Shown: in pieces, positions 26,467 through 34,725 of the stretch
Position numbering within the stretch: the stretch's first letter is position 1
How the letters are laid out: every line of letters starts with the position of its first letter
Origin: UBA1181 sp045600225
Lineage (GTDB): Bacteria; Bacteroidota; Bacteroidia; Bacteroidales; Paludibacteraceae
Assembly (NCBI GenBank): GCA_045600225.1
Contig: JAZRXL010000072.1
Coordinates: 62,001-126,000 of the forward strand
Reading direction: 5' to 3'
Length of the DNA stretch: 64,000 bases
The notes under the pieces: model-generated
Told to the model about the DNA's origin: nothing
What the model saw: the letters and a program-made list of their open reading frames with translations, nothing else
The model's database searches: none
Translations under genes and position numbers: made by a program

Positions 26467-27891
26467 ATGGAAGAACTGATTTCTTTGTTTTATGGTCTTA
26501 CGGGCGAGACACCTGTATGCCAAAAATTGCATGGGGAAGGATCTAATCGTCAATATTTCAGATTAAAGTCTTCTTCTCTTTCGTTGATTGGAGTGAAAGG
26601 CGAGTCTATAACTGAGAATATTGCTTTTCTAACAATGGCAAAACATTTTGAGCAGAAGGGTCTGAACACACCAAAAGTGTTAGCACAGTCGGAAGATGGG
26701 CTTTTTTACATTCAAGAGGATCTTGGAGACGAGTCGTTGTTTCACTATATGAAAGATGCAATATCTTCAAGAAACTTCTCTGCTAGGGAATTGGATGTTT
26801 TAAAGAAGACCATGGGTCGGTTGGCTGATTTTCAATATAAGGCATCAGAGAATTTTGATTTTTCTGTTTGTTATCCTATTCCCTCTATGGATAGGCAATC
26901 TGTTCTGTGGGACTTGAATTACTTCAAATATTGCTTTTTGAAGTTGGCTCATGTTGATTTCCTTGAGTCCCGATTGGAAGAAGATTTGCAGTTGTTGGCA
27001 GATGATTTGGTGAAGTATGAGAGCAATACCTTCTTGTATCGAGATTTCCAATCAAGGAATGTGATGGTGAAAGATGGCGAACCTTATTTTATAGATTTTC
27101 AAGGAGGCAGGCGAGGACCTGTCTATTATGATGTGGCTTCTTTCGTGTGGCAAGCAAAGGCAAATTATCCTGATAGCGTAAAAGAAGAGTTGATTGCGTC
27201 TTATTTGGACTCTTTGAAGAAATACCAAAGTGTAGATGAATGTGAGTTTAGAAAAAATCTGAATTTGTTTGTTCTTTTCAGAATGATTCAGGTCCTTGGC
27301 GCATATGGTTATAGAGGTTTGTTCGAGAAGAAAAAGCATTTTGTAGAAAGTATTCCTTTTGCAGTGGAAAATGTCAGGGCATTGGTGGAACAATGTGATT
27401 TCAGCAAGTATTCATATTTGGTCTCTTTGTTAAGAGATCTTGCTGTTGGTGACCAAAAGGATGAGTCTCAACTTCTTCCAGATGCTTCAACTTTGGTGGT
27501 GAAAGTGTATAGTTTCTCTTATAAGAAGGGCATTCCTGTGGATGCCTCAGGAAATGGAGGAGGATATGTTTTTGATTGTAGGGGAGTGCATAATCCGGGA
27601 AAATATGAGGAATACAAGCCATTGACTGGTTTGGACAAGCCTGTTATCGATTTCTTGGAGAAGGATGGTGAGATACTTCAGTTTTTGGATTCTGTATATG
27701 CATTGGCAGATGCCCATGTTCGCCGTTATATGGAGAGAGGTTTTACGTCGTTAATGTTCTCTTTCGGATGTACAGGTGGTCGCCACAGGTCTGTTTATTC
27801 TGCACAACACACAGCTGAGCACATTGCTAAGAAGTTTGGAGTAAAGGTTGTCCTTTGTCATCGAGAACAGGGAATTGAAAGGGTATATTGA
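26467..27891 (+). CDS. Amino-sugar kinase-like domain fused to RapZ C-terminal domain
   Basis: A protein of 474 residues from the ATG at 26467; a TTG at 26449 lies inside the -7 box. Residues 1-330 are an aminoglycoside-phosphotransferase-fold kinase like AmgK, which phosphorylates the anomeric carbon of N-acetylmuramate or GlcNAc in wall recycling: YRDFQSRN catalytic loop, IDFQGGRRGPVYYDVASF metal loop. Residues about 345-474 match the C-terminal domain of RapZ, the glucosamine-6-phosphate sensor: SFSYKKGIP, VFDCRGVHNP, TGLDKPV, FGCTGGRHRSVY. The RapZ N-terminal P-loop half is absent. Likely an amino-sugar kinase with a built-in sensor. No MurU-like nucleotidyltransferase adjoins it. Confidence 0.85.
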   Translation: MEELISLFYGLTGETPVCQKLHGEGSNRQYFRLKSSSLSLIGVKGESITENIAFLTMAKHFEQKGLNTPKVLAQSEDGLFYIQEDLGDESLFHYMKDAISSRNFSARELDVLKKTMGRLADFQYKASENFDFSVCYPIPSMDRQSVLWDLNYFKYCFLKLAHVDFLESRLEEDLQLLADDLVKYESNTFLYRDFQSRNVMVKDGEPYFIDFQGGRRGPVYYDVASFVWQAKANYPDSVKEELIASYLDSLKKYQSVDECEFRKNLNLFVLFRMIQVLGAYGYRGLFEKKKHFVESIPFAVENVRALVEQCDFSKYSYLVSLLRDLAVGDQKDESQLLPDASTLVVKVYSFSYKKGIPVDASGNGGGYVFDCRGVHNPGKYEEYKPLTGLDKPVIDFLEKDGEILQFLDSVYALADAHVRRYMERGFTSLMFSFGCTGGRHRSVYSAQHTAEHIAKKFGVKVVLCHREQGIERVY

Positions 27892-27915
27892 AAAAGGCTG
27901 TCGACAGCTTTTTTT
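27892..27915. terminator. Terminator between convergent genes
   Basis: AAGGCTGTCGACAGCTT is a tight palindrome flanked by an A-run on the left and a seven-T run on the right, so it can terminate both the kinase-RapZ gene (plus) and the FHA gene (minus), whose stop codon overlaps it. Confidence 0.8.
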
Positions 27916-28417
27916 ATTCTTCTGGAGCCCCTTTTTTAAGTATTAGAGTAGTGGCACCTAATGTGATAATCTCTCCATCTTCGACGATCCTTTTTTCTTT
28001 CTTTTGAAGGATGTCGTTCATGACGAAAGTTCCCACAAGGCTGTCGTAATCTTCTACCTTATGAATGATCTCGCCTCTTTTGTTAGTCTCTACATGAATG
28101 ATGCAGTGTTTCCTGTCCATGCTCATATCCCCCGTGTCGATAGGGGAGGTGACAACAGTCCCAGGGCATCTTCTCCCCAAAAGATTCTCTCCTAATTGTA
28201 AAGGAATGATCTGTTTTACGCAGAAAACATTTTCCACAACAACGATGTGTCCGTAGGTGTAGTCAATGTTTTGTTCCTCTTCCTTCTTGGATTTGAATTT
28301 TACACTGAAGTTCTTACCACAGTTTTCACAATGTAAAATTAAAGAGGCGCCCGGTTCAATTCGACTTTCCTCAAATTGAACAAACTCTTCACACTTTGGA
28401 CATCTCAGTTTTCTCAT
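27914..28417 (-). CDS. Zinc-ribbon and FHA domain protein
   Basis: A 167-residue protein. The N-terminal zinc ribbon has two CxxC pairs (CPKC near residue 5, CENC near 31). The C-terminal FHA domain (about 75-165) shows LLGR, then MDRKHCIIHV (the S/R-H phosphothreonine-binding core) and a GTFVMND strand. FHA domains bind phosphothreonine peptides, so a signalling adaptor is likely; no Ser/Thr kinase is encoded nearby. It overlaps the Nudix gene by four bases, so translation is coupled. Confidence 0.85.
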   Translation of the reverse strand: MRKLRCPKCEEFVQFEESRIEPGASLILHCENCGKNFSVKFKSKKEEEQNIDYTYGHIVVVENVFCVKQIIPLQLGENLLGRRCPGTVVTSPIDTGDMSMDRKHCIIHVETNKRGEIIHKVEDYDSLVGTFVMNDILQKKEKRIVEDGEIITLGATTLILKKGAPEE

Positions 28418-28923
28418 GTTGTCTTTATTTTTCCTGATTCTTTCAGCTTCTGAAAGTCTAATTCAAAGTTTGGAGTGAAAACATCCTTTCCGATGTTCTC
28501 TTCTATATCACTAATCTTCCAAAATTTTCCATCTACAACTTCCGAGTGGTCGGGTTGAGGCTCTTTGTCGTAAACGATGCAATGAGCATAGATCATCTCT
28601 CTTTCAACTGGACTCTCCCAAATGTAGTTGAAGATTCTTTCTGGTTGAATATCAGTAAGACCTAATTCTTCTCTTGCTTCACGGTGCAATGCAATATCTA
28701 CGCTTTCTCCAAAATCGATGTGACCACCAACAGCTGTATCCCATTTGCCTGGTTGGATGTCTTTCCAATCGGCTCTTTTTTGAAGATACAAATCTCCGTT
28801 CGAATTGAATATATGTAGGTGGACAGCTGCGTGCAGTATCTTGGAACCATTATGGCACTCCTGTCTTGTGGCACGGTCTATGACGTTTCCGTCTTCATCA
28901 ATGACTGGGAAATATTCTACCAT
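28414..28923 (-). CDS. Nudix hydrolase
   Basis: A 169-residue Nudix protein. The Nudix box is complete: GHIDFGESVDIALHREAREELGL, with the REAREEL metal-binding helix. The N-terminal EYFPVIDEDGNVIDRATR and the KRADWKDIQPGKWD segment are typical of the group close to isopentenyl-diphosphate isomerase, which lacks isomerase cysteines and hydrolyses unknown substrates. It lies between hisF and the FHA gene. Confidence 0.88.
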   Translation of the reverse strand: MVEYFPVIDEDGNVIDRATRQECHNGSKILHAAVHLHIFNSNGDLYLQKRADWKDIQPGKWDTAVGGHIDFGESVDIALHREAREELGLTDIQPERIFNYIWESPVEREMIYAHCIVYDKEPQPDHSEVVDGKFWKISDIEENIGKDVFTPNFELDFQKLKESGKIKTT

Positions 28924-28946
28924 GGAATTTTTAAAAGCATTTATAG

Positions 28947-29708
28947 TTAAACTAGTCTCATTGGAATACCTTCATTAGCTAGGTATTTCTTCAAATCAGG
29001 AATTGCTATTTCATGGAAGTGGAAGATGGAGGCAGCTAATGCTGCATCAGCCTTGCCATTCTCAAATACATCTTTAAAGTGTTTCATGTTTCCTGCACCT
29101 CCAGATGCAATGACTGGGATGGATAGCGATTCGGAAAGAACGGCCAAGGCGTCGTTGGCAAATCCTTGTTTTACGCCATCATGGTTCATGCTGGTGAAAA
29201 GTATCTCTCCTGCGCCACGCTCCTGTGCCTCTTTTGCCCATGAGAATAGTTTCTTTTCGGTTGCGATTCTACCGCCATTTAGGTAGCAGGTCCATTCTCC
29301 GCTTTCATCCAGTTTTGCATCTATCGCTACTGTACATACTTGGGATCCGAAGTTTTTCGCAACCTCGCTGATTAGGTTCGGATTTTTTATTGCAGCCGAG
29401 TTGATAGAAACCTTGTCGGCTCCTGCGCTCAACAGAACATCCACATCTTTTAATTCATGGATTCCACCACCTACTGTGAAAGGAATACTGATGTTTTGCG
29501 CAATGCGGCGTACTAGATCTACAAATGTTTTTCTCCCTTCGTGCGATGCAGTGATATCAAGGAATACGAGTTCGTCGGCACCTTGTCTACTATACTCAGC
29601 CCCCAATTCTACAGGATCTCCCACATTGCGGATATTGACGAAATTAATTCCCTTGACGGTTTGTCCGTCTTTAATATCTAAGCAAGGAATGATGCGTTTG
29701 GCTAACAT
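28947..29708 (-). CDS. hisF: Imidazole glycerol phosphate synthase cyclase subunit HisF
   Basis: A 253-residue TIM-barrel subunit that uses ammonia from HisH to form imidazole glycerol phosphate in histidine synthesis. Catalytic D11 (CLDIKDG) and D130 (VAIDAK) are both present. The length is normal and the sequence follows the histidine-pathway type rather than the pseudaminic-acid amidotransferase variant. It overlaps hisH by seven bases. hisA and hisI, often adjacent, are missing from the cluster. Confidence 0.95.
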   Translation of the reverse strand: MLAKRIIPCLDIKDGQTVKGINFVNIRNVGDPVELGAEYSRQGADELVFLDITASHEGRKTFVDLVRRIAQNISIPFTVGGGIHELKDVDVLLSAGADKVSINSAAIKNPNLISEVAKNFGSQVCTVAIDAKLDESGEWTCYLNGGRIATEKKLFSWAKEAQERGAGEILFTSMNHDGVKQGFANDALAVLSESLSIPVIASGGAGNMKHFKDVFENGKADAALAASIFHFHEIAIPDLKKYLANEGIPMRLV

Positions 29709-30304
29709 AGGCTAAGAAAATTATTAAGTACGATTTCTCCCATTGTTCCACTTTTCTCCGGATGGAATTGAACCGCATAGAAATTGTCTTTGTGCAATGC
29801 GGCACTGTAAGGGTGGATGTAATCTGTTTGTGCAATGGTATCCTTTCCTATAGTTGCATAGAAACTATGCACATAGTAGAAGTAGGGATCTTGCGGAAGT
29901 CCTTTGAACAATGGTGTTTGTAGGTTGGTAATGGTGTTCCAACCCATGTGAGGCACCTTGTTTATTTGTTCGTTTGGAACAAATAATTTAACCTTTTCAT
30001 CGAAAATTCCTAAGCAATCCACATTCCCAGAGAGTGCTTCCTCTGATGATTGGCACATCAGCTGCATACCAATGCAAATACCTAAAGTTGGTTGTTTGAG
30101 GCTTTTGATAACCTCGTCCAATTTGTGCTCGTGCAGATACTTCATGGTGGTCTCTGCTTCTCCAACTCCAGGAAAGATTACTTTGTCTGCAGATAGTATC
30201 TTTTCTATGTCTCCAGTGATTTCAGCTTCCACTCCTAAACGGCGGAGAGCGTAGTCGACAGAGAAGATGTTTCCTGCATTGTATTTTATAATGGCAACCT
30301 TCAT
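29702..30304 (-). CDS. hisH: Imidazole glycerol phosphate synthase amidotransferase subunit HisH
   Basis: A 200-residue class I glutamine amidotransferase. The catalytic triad is C77 (LGICIGMQL), H181 and E183 (FHPEKSG). It supplies ammonia to HisF; the gene overlap fits their obligate complex. It starts 4 bases after thrC, so threonine and histidine genes share a transcript. Confidence 0.95.
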   Translation of the reverse strand: MKVAIIKYNAGNIFSVDYALRRLGVEAEITGDIEKILSADKVIFPGVGEAETTMKYLHEHKLDEVIKSLKQPTLGICIGMQLMCQSSEEALSGNVDCLGIFDEKVKLFVPNEQINKVPHMGWNTITNLQTPLFKGLPQDPYFYYVHSFYATIGKDTIAQTDYIHPYSAALHKDNFYAVQFHPEKSGTMGEIVLNNFLSLC

Positions 30305-30308
30305 CTTG

Positions 30309-31607
30309 TTACTGTTTCAATAAGAAAGTTTTGAATGTGTCGAAATCCTTAGAAAGTTCAATGCTCTGTTTCTTTCCTTTCATGAACTCTTGTAATTTCT
30401 GAGGAATAACAACTGATTCTCCGATAATGCCTTCCACTGTGTCTTTGAATTTAGCAGGGTGTGCTGTTTCTAAGAATACACCGGTTTCGTTTGGTTTCAA
30501 GTACTCAGATAGAGCTCTGTAACCAACTGCACCATGAGGGTCAAGAAGGTACTTGTGCTCAGAATAGCAACTCTTTAGAGTCTCTCTGATTTGAGCGTCG
30601 GTGTATGTGCAACCAGAAATGTGATCGCAGATTGCTTTGTGTGATCCATAAAGATCAAGAATACGAGCAAAATTGCTTGGGTCTCCAACATCCATTGCGT
30701 TGGCAATTGTTTGAACAGAAGCTTTTGGCTTATACTCTCCTGTCTGTAGGTATTGGTAGAATATGTCGTTTTTATTGTTGGCTGCGATGAAGCGGCTAAC
30801 TGGCAATCCCATTCGTCTACCGAAAAGTCCTGCAGTGATATTACCAAAGTTTCCAGAAGGAACACAGATTACGATATCTTTCTTAATGCCCAATTTGTGT
30901 AATTGAGCAACTGCATAGAAGTAGTAGAATGCTTGAGGTAAGAATCGTGCGACATTAATTGAGTTGGCAGAAGTTAACTTCATGTGTTCGTTCAACTCTT
31001 TGTCCATAAATGCAGATTTTACCAATGCTTGACAGTCGTCGAAAACGCCATCAATCTCTAATGCAGTAATGTTTTGTCCTAATGTTGTGAACTGACACTC
31101 TTGGATCGGACTCACTTTGCCTTTAGGGTAAAGCACATAGACATGGATGCCTTTTACTCCCAAGAATCCATTGGCTACGGCAGAACCTGTGTCTCCTGAA
31201 GTCGCAACAAGAACATTCACATCCTTTTGCCCCTCTTTTTTTATGAAGTAGCCAAGAAGTCGTGACATGAAACGTGCACCTACATCCTTAAATGCCAAAG
31301 TTGGTCCGTGGAATAATTCTAGACTGTATATGTTGTCGTTGACATGAACAAGAGGCACATCAAAACTCAATGTGTCGTATACGATTTCCTTTAAAGATTC
31401 TGCGTCAACATCTTCTCCAAAGAAGGCGTCTGCAACTGTGTATGCAATTTCTTGAAAAGACATATCCTTCATTTTGTCAAAGAAGGATTCTGGTAATTGT
31501 TTGATGACTTCTGGCATGAACAAGCCTCTGTCTGATGCAAGTCCCTTTACCACAGCCTCTTGTAGAGTGGCATTTTCTGCCGTTTTGTTGGTACTATAGT
31601 ACTTCAT
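30309..31607 (-). CDS. thrC: Threonine synthase
   Basis: A protein of 432 residues from the ATG at 31607 (MKYYSTNKTAENATLQEAV), the standard entry of the family; the frame extends to 31631. This PLP enzyme converts O-phosphohomoserine to threonine. The PLP lysine lies in LAFKDVGARF, and the phosphate-binding loop is ATSGDTGSAVANGF. It is the long (E. coli-like) class. First gene of a run of five close genes: thrC, hisH, hisF, Nudix and FHA. Confidence 0.95.
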   Translation of the reverse strand: MKYYSTNKTAENATLQEAVVKGLASDRGLFMPEVIKQLPESFFDKMKDMSFQEIAYTVADAFFGEDVDAESLKEIVYDTLSFDVPLVHVNDNIYSLELFHGPTLAFKDVGARFMSRLLGYFIKKEGQKDVNVLVATSGDTGSAVANGFLGVKGIHVYVLYPKGKVSPIQECQFTTLGQNITALEIDGVFDDCQALVKSAFMDKELNEHMKLTSANSINVARFLPQAFYYFYAVAQLHKLGIKKDIVICVPSGNFGNITAGLFGRRMGLPVSRFIAANNKNDIFYQYLQTGEYKPKASVQTIANAMDVGDPSNFARILDLYGSHKAICDHISGCTYTDAQIRETLKSCYSEHKYLLDPHGAVGYRALSEYLKPNETGVFLETAHPAKFKDTVEGIIGESVVIPQKLQEFMKGKKQSIELSKDFDTFKTFLLKQ

Positions 31608-31641
31608 ATTGTAATATTTGTTATTTTGCAAAATAATATTG

Positions 31642-31649
31642 CAAAGATA
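31642..31649 (-). promoter_or_regulatory. -7 element of the thrC operon
   Basis: TATCTTTG on the minus strand, 34 bases before the thrC ATG, matches TAnnTTTG. The -33 region is made of TTAAGAA-type repeats without a clear TTTG. Confidence 0.5.
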
Positions 31650-31658
31650 CCATATATA

Positions 31659-31692
31659 ATTAAGAATTAAGAATTAGGGGTTAAGAATTAAG
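31659..31692. repeat. Short TTAAGAA direct repeats in the thrC upstream region
   Basis: Three or four degenerate copies of the unit TTAAGAA lie in tandem within 35 bases, interrupted by one GGGG. A further copy occurs near 31788. Such units are scattered between genes in many Bacteroidota. The intergenic stretch 31608-31930 otherwise holds only the thrC promoter and the promoter of the next gene; 31693-31850 shows nothing I can name. Confidence 0.6.
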
Positions 31693-31853
31693 GATCAGGA
31701 GGAGAGAATTGTGGGTAGACCTTGGTCTTTTGGAAAATAGGAAGGGTATACGTTTGCTAATTTATTTGGGATTGGAGGGATAATATAAGTTAAGAATTGG
31801 GTCAAATATACTCTTTTTTTTATTGTTGCCAAGTTTTTTTTATTTAATTCAAA

Positions 31854-31884
31854 TTGGTCATAATAAATGTTTTTGTTTCCTTTG
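31854..31884 (+). promoter_or_regulatory. Promoter of the DUF5606 gene
   Basis: TTG (31854-31856), 20 bases, then TTCCTTTG (31877-31884), which departs from TAnnTTTG only in the second base. Predicted start about 40 bases before the ATG at 31931. Confidence 0.5.
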
Positions 31885-31930
31885 CAAATGGAATTGATAC
31901 AATTAATTTAGTAAAAACATTAAGACTGAT

Positions 31931-32347
31931 ATGTTAAAGAAAATTTTGTCAATATCTGGAAAGTCCGGATTATTCGAACTTGTTTCACAAGGGAAAAACA
32001 TGTTGATCGTTGAATCATTAATAGACCATAAGAAGGTGCCCGCATATACACACGAGAAGATCCTTTCTCTTGGAGATATTGCTATGTATACAGAAACAGG
32101 AGAAGTGCCATTGGCAGAGGTCTTTGTTTCCATGAAGAAGAAAGAGGATGGTAAGAAGGTATCTTTAGATGCAAAGAAGGCTGATTCGAAAGCTTTGGCA
32201 GAGTATCTGGCTTCTGTATTGCCTGATTTTGATAGAGAAAGAGTTTATTCTTCCGATATCAAGAAGTTGATTTCTTGGTATAATATATTGGTTGAGACTG
32301 GCCACGATAACTTTGAGGAGGATCTTCCAGAGCAGAAAGAGGCTTAA
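31931..32347 (+). CDS. DUF5606 family protein
   Basis: A 138-residue cytoplasmic protein. It opens MLKKILSISGKSGLFELVSQGKNMLIVESL, the signature of this Bacteroidota-only family, followed by PAYTHEKILSLGDIAMYT and a helical half with KALAEYLASVLPDFDRERVY. The C-terminus is acidic. No function is known; the beta-rich N-terminal half resembles small RNA- or ligand-binding folds, which is a guess. Single-gene unit with its own promoter and terminator. Confidence 0.85.
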   Translation: MLKKILSISGKSGLFELVSQGKNMLIVESLIDHKKVPAYTHEKILSLGDIAMYTETGEVPLAEVFVSMKKKEDGKKVSLDAKKADSKALAEYLASVLPDFDRERVYSSDIKKLISWYNILVETGHDNFEEDLPEQKEA

Positions 32348-32370
32348 TAAAACAAATGGTATAGAGAGAT

Positions 32371-32405
32371 GAGGAGGGTTTCGGTAAGAAATCCTCCTCT
32401 TTTTT
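32371..32405 (+). terminator. Terminator of the DUF5606 gene
   Basis: GAGGAGG (32371-32377) pairs with CCTCCTC (32393-32399), followed by six T residues. Confidence 0.88.
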
Positions 32406-32440
32406 GAATTCAAACAAAAGAAAATGTTTGTCCTACTCTT

Positions 32441-32473
32441 TTTTTGTAGTTTGATTTGAATTGATTAAATTTG
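32441..32473 (+). promoter_or_regulatory. Promoter of bamD-rpoZ
   Basis: TTTTTG (32441-32446), exactly 19 bases, then TAAATTTG (32466-32473): one of the best consensus matches in the window. Predicted start near 32480, eight bases before the bamD ATG at 32488. Confidence 0.82.
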
Positions 32474-32487
32474 CAAAATCTATAAGT

Positions 32488-33318
32488 ATGAATAAAAAGG
32501 TAGTAAATAGAATCTTTTGGGCTTCGGCTGTTGTCTCTTCGTTGACATTCTCTTCTTGTGGAGAGTATACAAAGTTAACAAAGAGTGACGATGCGGATAT
32601 GAAGTATGAAAAGGCTTTCGAGTATTACGAGAAAGGTGACTATTTCAGATGTGCGACATTGTTGGAGTCTGCAATTCCTTCTTTTCGTGGTACGGAGAAG
32701 GGGGAAAAGGGTTTGTATACAATGGCTATCTCTCATTTCAACAATAAAGATTATGTGACAGCAAGATCTTATTTTTCAACTTATAGAAAAGGATATCCTT
32801 CAGGACAATATGCAGAAGATGCAAAATACTATATAGGGTATTGCTATTATATGGACTCGCCGGATGTCAAGCTGGATCAGTCGAGTACGGAGAAGGCGAT
32901 TGATGAATTGCTTTCGTTTTCTCAAAGTTATCCTAATAGTGAGAAGTTGCCTCGCGTCTTGGATATGTTGAAAGAACTGCGAGAGAAGATGGCACAGAAA
33001 GAGTATCTAAATGCTAAGTTGTACTACGATATGGGAGATTATATGGGAAACAATTATCTCTCAGCCGTTGTGACAGCAAGTAATGCTTTGAAGAAGTTTC
33101 CTGACACTCAATACAAGGAGGAGTTAAGTTTCCTAATTTTGGAATCTAAGTTTATGCAAGCTGAAAAGAGTGTTGAGTCGAAAATGGAAGATCGTTATAG
33201 AGATACAGTTGATGAGTATTATAACTTTATCAATGAATATCCAGAAAGCGAGCATAAAAAGGAGGCAGAAAGATTCTTTAAGAAGGCTCAGAAGTATCTA
33301 GATAAGGTCGAGAATTAA
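32488..33318 (+). CDS. bamD: Outer membrane assembly lipoprotein BamD
   Basis: A protein of 276 residues from the ATG at 32488; a TTG at 32461 lies upstream of the -7 box and is ruled out. Lipoprotein signal with lipobox TFSSC (C24), then TPR-like helical repeats: KYEKAFEYYEKGDYFRCATLLES, YTMAISHFNNKDYVTARSYF, YPSGQYAEDAKYYIGYCYY. BamD is the essential lipoprotein partner of BamA in inserting outer-membrane barrels. It is followed by rpoZ at 33 bases, as in many Bacteroidota. Confidence 0.93.
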   Translation: MNKKVVNRIFWASAVVSSLTFSSCGEYTKLTKSDDADMKYEKAFEYYEKGDYFRCATLLESAIPSFRGTEKGEKGLYTMAISHFNNKDYVTARSYFSTYRKGYPSGQYAEDAKYYIGYCYYMDSPDVKLDQSSTEKAIDELLSFSQSYPNSEKLPRVLDMLKELREKMAQKEYLNAKLYYDMGDYMGNNYLSAVVTASNALKKFPDTQYKEELSFLILESKFMQAEKSVESKMEDRYRDTVDEYYNFINEYPESEHKKEAERFFKKAQKYLDKVEN

Positions 33319-33351
33319 CGAGATAAGAAACGTAATAAAATATATTTAATT

Positions 33352-33684
33352 ATGGATTACAAAAAAGTGAATGCTCCGTCTAACACCATCACAAGAGATA
33401 TGAACTCTATGTGTGCTGATACGGGTAATGTTTATGAGACAGTAAATATCATTGCTAAACGTGCCAATCAAATTGGTGTTGAGATGAAAAGTGAATTGGA
33501 GAAGAAACTTCAAGAGTTTGCTTCTTATAATGACAATTTGGAGGAAGTATTTGAGAATCGTGAGCAAATCGAGATTTCTCGTTTCTATGAAAAGTTACCA
33601 AAGCCAACTTTGATTGCTGCTCAAGAGTATTTGGAAGGAAAGGTTTACTACAGAAATCCTTCAAAGGAGAAGTCAAAATTCTAA
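33352..33684 (+). CDS. rpoZ: RNA polymerase omega subunit (Bacteroidota type)
   Basis: A 110-residue protein of the Bacteroidota omega type: it opens MDYKKVNAPSNTITRDMN, then GNVYETVNIIAKRANQI, the conserved omega helix that clamps the beta-prime subunit. Placement after bamD supports the call. The C-terminal half (EYLEGKVYYRNP) is lineage-specific. It is followed by a terminator rather than by coaBC. Confidence 0.9.
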   Translation: MDYKKVNAPSNTITRDMNSMCADTGNVYETVNIIAKRANQIGVEMKSELEKKLQEFASYNDNLEEVFENREQIEISRFYEKLPKPTLIAAQEYLEGKVYYRNPSKEKSKF

Positions 33685-33702
33685 TTAGAGATAACCAGAA
33701 TT

Positions 33703-33734
33703 GAAAAGGACGCCATTCTTGGTGCCCTTTTTTT
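33703..33734 (+). terminator. Terminator of bamD-rpoZ
   Basis: AAAAGGACGCC and GGTGCCCTTTT form a stem with one mismatch and one G-U pair around a six-base loop, followed by a T-run. Confidence 0.8.
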
Positions 33735-33750
33735 GTGGATTTGATCTGTG

Positions 33751-33793
33751 TAAAAGAAGAAAGCCCCCTAAGGATTTTACCTTAGAAGGGCTT
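33751..33793 (-). terminator. Terminator of the ruvA-sprA-lipoprotein operon
   Basis: A two-part stem: AAGCCC/GGGCTT outside and CTAAGG/CCTTAG inside, with a U-rich stretch following on the minus strand. It lies 18 bases past the stop of the lipoprotein gene. Confidence 0.82.
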
Positions 33794-33811
33794 AATCTAT
33801 AAAACTACTAC

Positions 33812-34714
33812 TTATCTTTTTATGATATAAGTTTGAGGAGTGAAGATGTATTCGTTTGAGTAGTTAACACCAACAATCTCCAGAGATTCAATGGGTTCTC
33901 CTGCTTCATTGTTTAGCAAGTATGAAGGAATATTGAATGTGAATCCAATCATGGCATCGTTGACACTAAACACGGCTTGAACATCAGGACGTTCTACCAT
34001 AGTTCCCTCAATGATATGATTACCTATTCTTAGGTATATGTTGCTTAGTCTGTTCTTTGCTTCTGTGTCAAATCCCCAACCTGAAAGAGTGATAAGTTGT
34101 GATGAGGCAACGCTGCTTAAGTCAAGAGTGTTGAGGCCTATATTGTAAGAATCAACAAAAAAACCACCTCCTGCAAGTTCATAGTTCTTCTCATGGTATG
34201 GAAGAGCAGGAATCGCAGTCTCTTTTAATAAGCTGAATGATACGGGTGCATATTGCTCATTTTTATTATTGATCTTTATGAAATCAACATGGTCTGCAAT
34301 AAATCCGTTTTCTTCTTGTAGTAAGGATTTTGAGAATGCAATTTCAAATCCGACGGCGTTCGACTGGCAATTTAAAGCGGCTTGCACATCAGGTCTCTCA
34401 GCTCCATAGTTTGCCTCTATGAACTTGGATCCTACTTGAAGAAGCAATTTGTTCAAGTTGGTATTGTTGTTTTCGTCAATAGCCCATCCAATGATGCGTA
34501 CAGTATCACTATGGTTTAAGTCAAATATTCCATTTGCAATATTTTGCTTATTTACATAATCTATAATTAGACCCGCTCCCGATGATTCCACCACGGGACA
34601 TTCTGGCTTTGAAGTTAATTTGCTTCCGTCGTATACTAACGAGTTGTCGCTACAATTGGACATAAGACCTAAGGCTAAAATACAACTACTAATAAAAAGA
34701 ATAGGTTGTTTCAT
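33812..34714 (-). CDS. Lipoprotein with two GW...ERPDV...GF repeats, downstream of sprA
   Basis: A 300-residue lipoprotein (lipobox LMSNC, C21). The mature part has two repeats of about 60 residues. Repeat 1 has GWAID at 76-80, ERPDV at 106-110 and GF at 122-123. Repeat 2 has GWGFD at 212-216, ERPDV at 241-245 and GF at 257-258. Each reads as a small beta-sandwich: strand with GW-x-x-D, strand with the sequence L-x-x-x-I, ERPDV turn, GF strand. From memory, similar GWAxD/RPDV modules occur in polysaccharide-related proteins of other phyla. The gene starts 11 bases after sprA and ends the operon. Function unknown; a periplasmic or surface partner of the SprA translocon is possible. Confidence 0.75.
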   Translation of the reverse strand: MKQPILFISSCILALGLMSNCSDNSLVYDGSKLTSKPECPVVESSGAGLIIDYVNKQNIANGIFDLNHSDTVRIIGWAIDENNNTNLNKLLLQVGSKFIEANYGAERPDVQAALNCQSNAVGFEIAFSKSLLQEENGFIADHVDFIKINNKNEQYAPVSFSLLKETAIPALPYHEKNYELAGGGFFVDSYNIGLNTLDLSSVASSQLITLSGWGFDTEAKNRLSNIYLRIGNHIIEGTMVERPDVQAVFSVNDAMIGFTFNIPSYLLNNEAGEPIESLEIVGVNYSNEYIFTPQTYIIKR

Positions 34715-34725
34715 GACTCAATGTA

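Noticed and set aside
28947..30304. HisHF as a pseudaminic acid type amidotransferase pair
   Set aside because: HisF keeps D11 and D130 and the histidine-type motifs, and no nonulosonic acid genes adjoin it.
31659..31692. TTAAGAA repeats as a CRISPR or origin-type repeat array
   Set aside because: Units are 7 bases, degenerate and without spacers; they fit the short intergenic repeats seen between many Bacteroidota genes.
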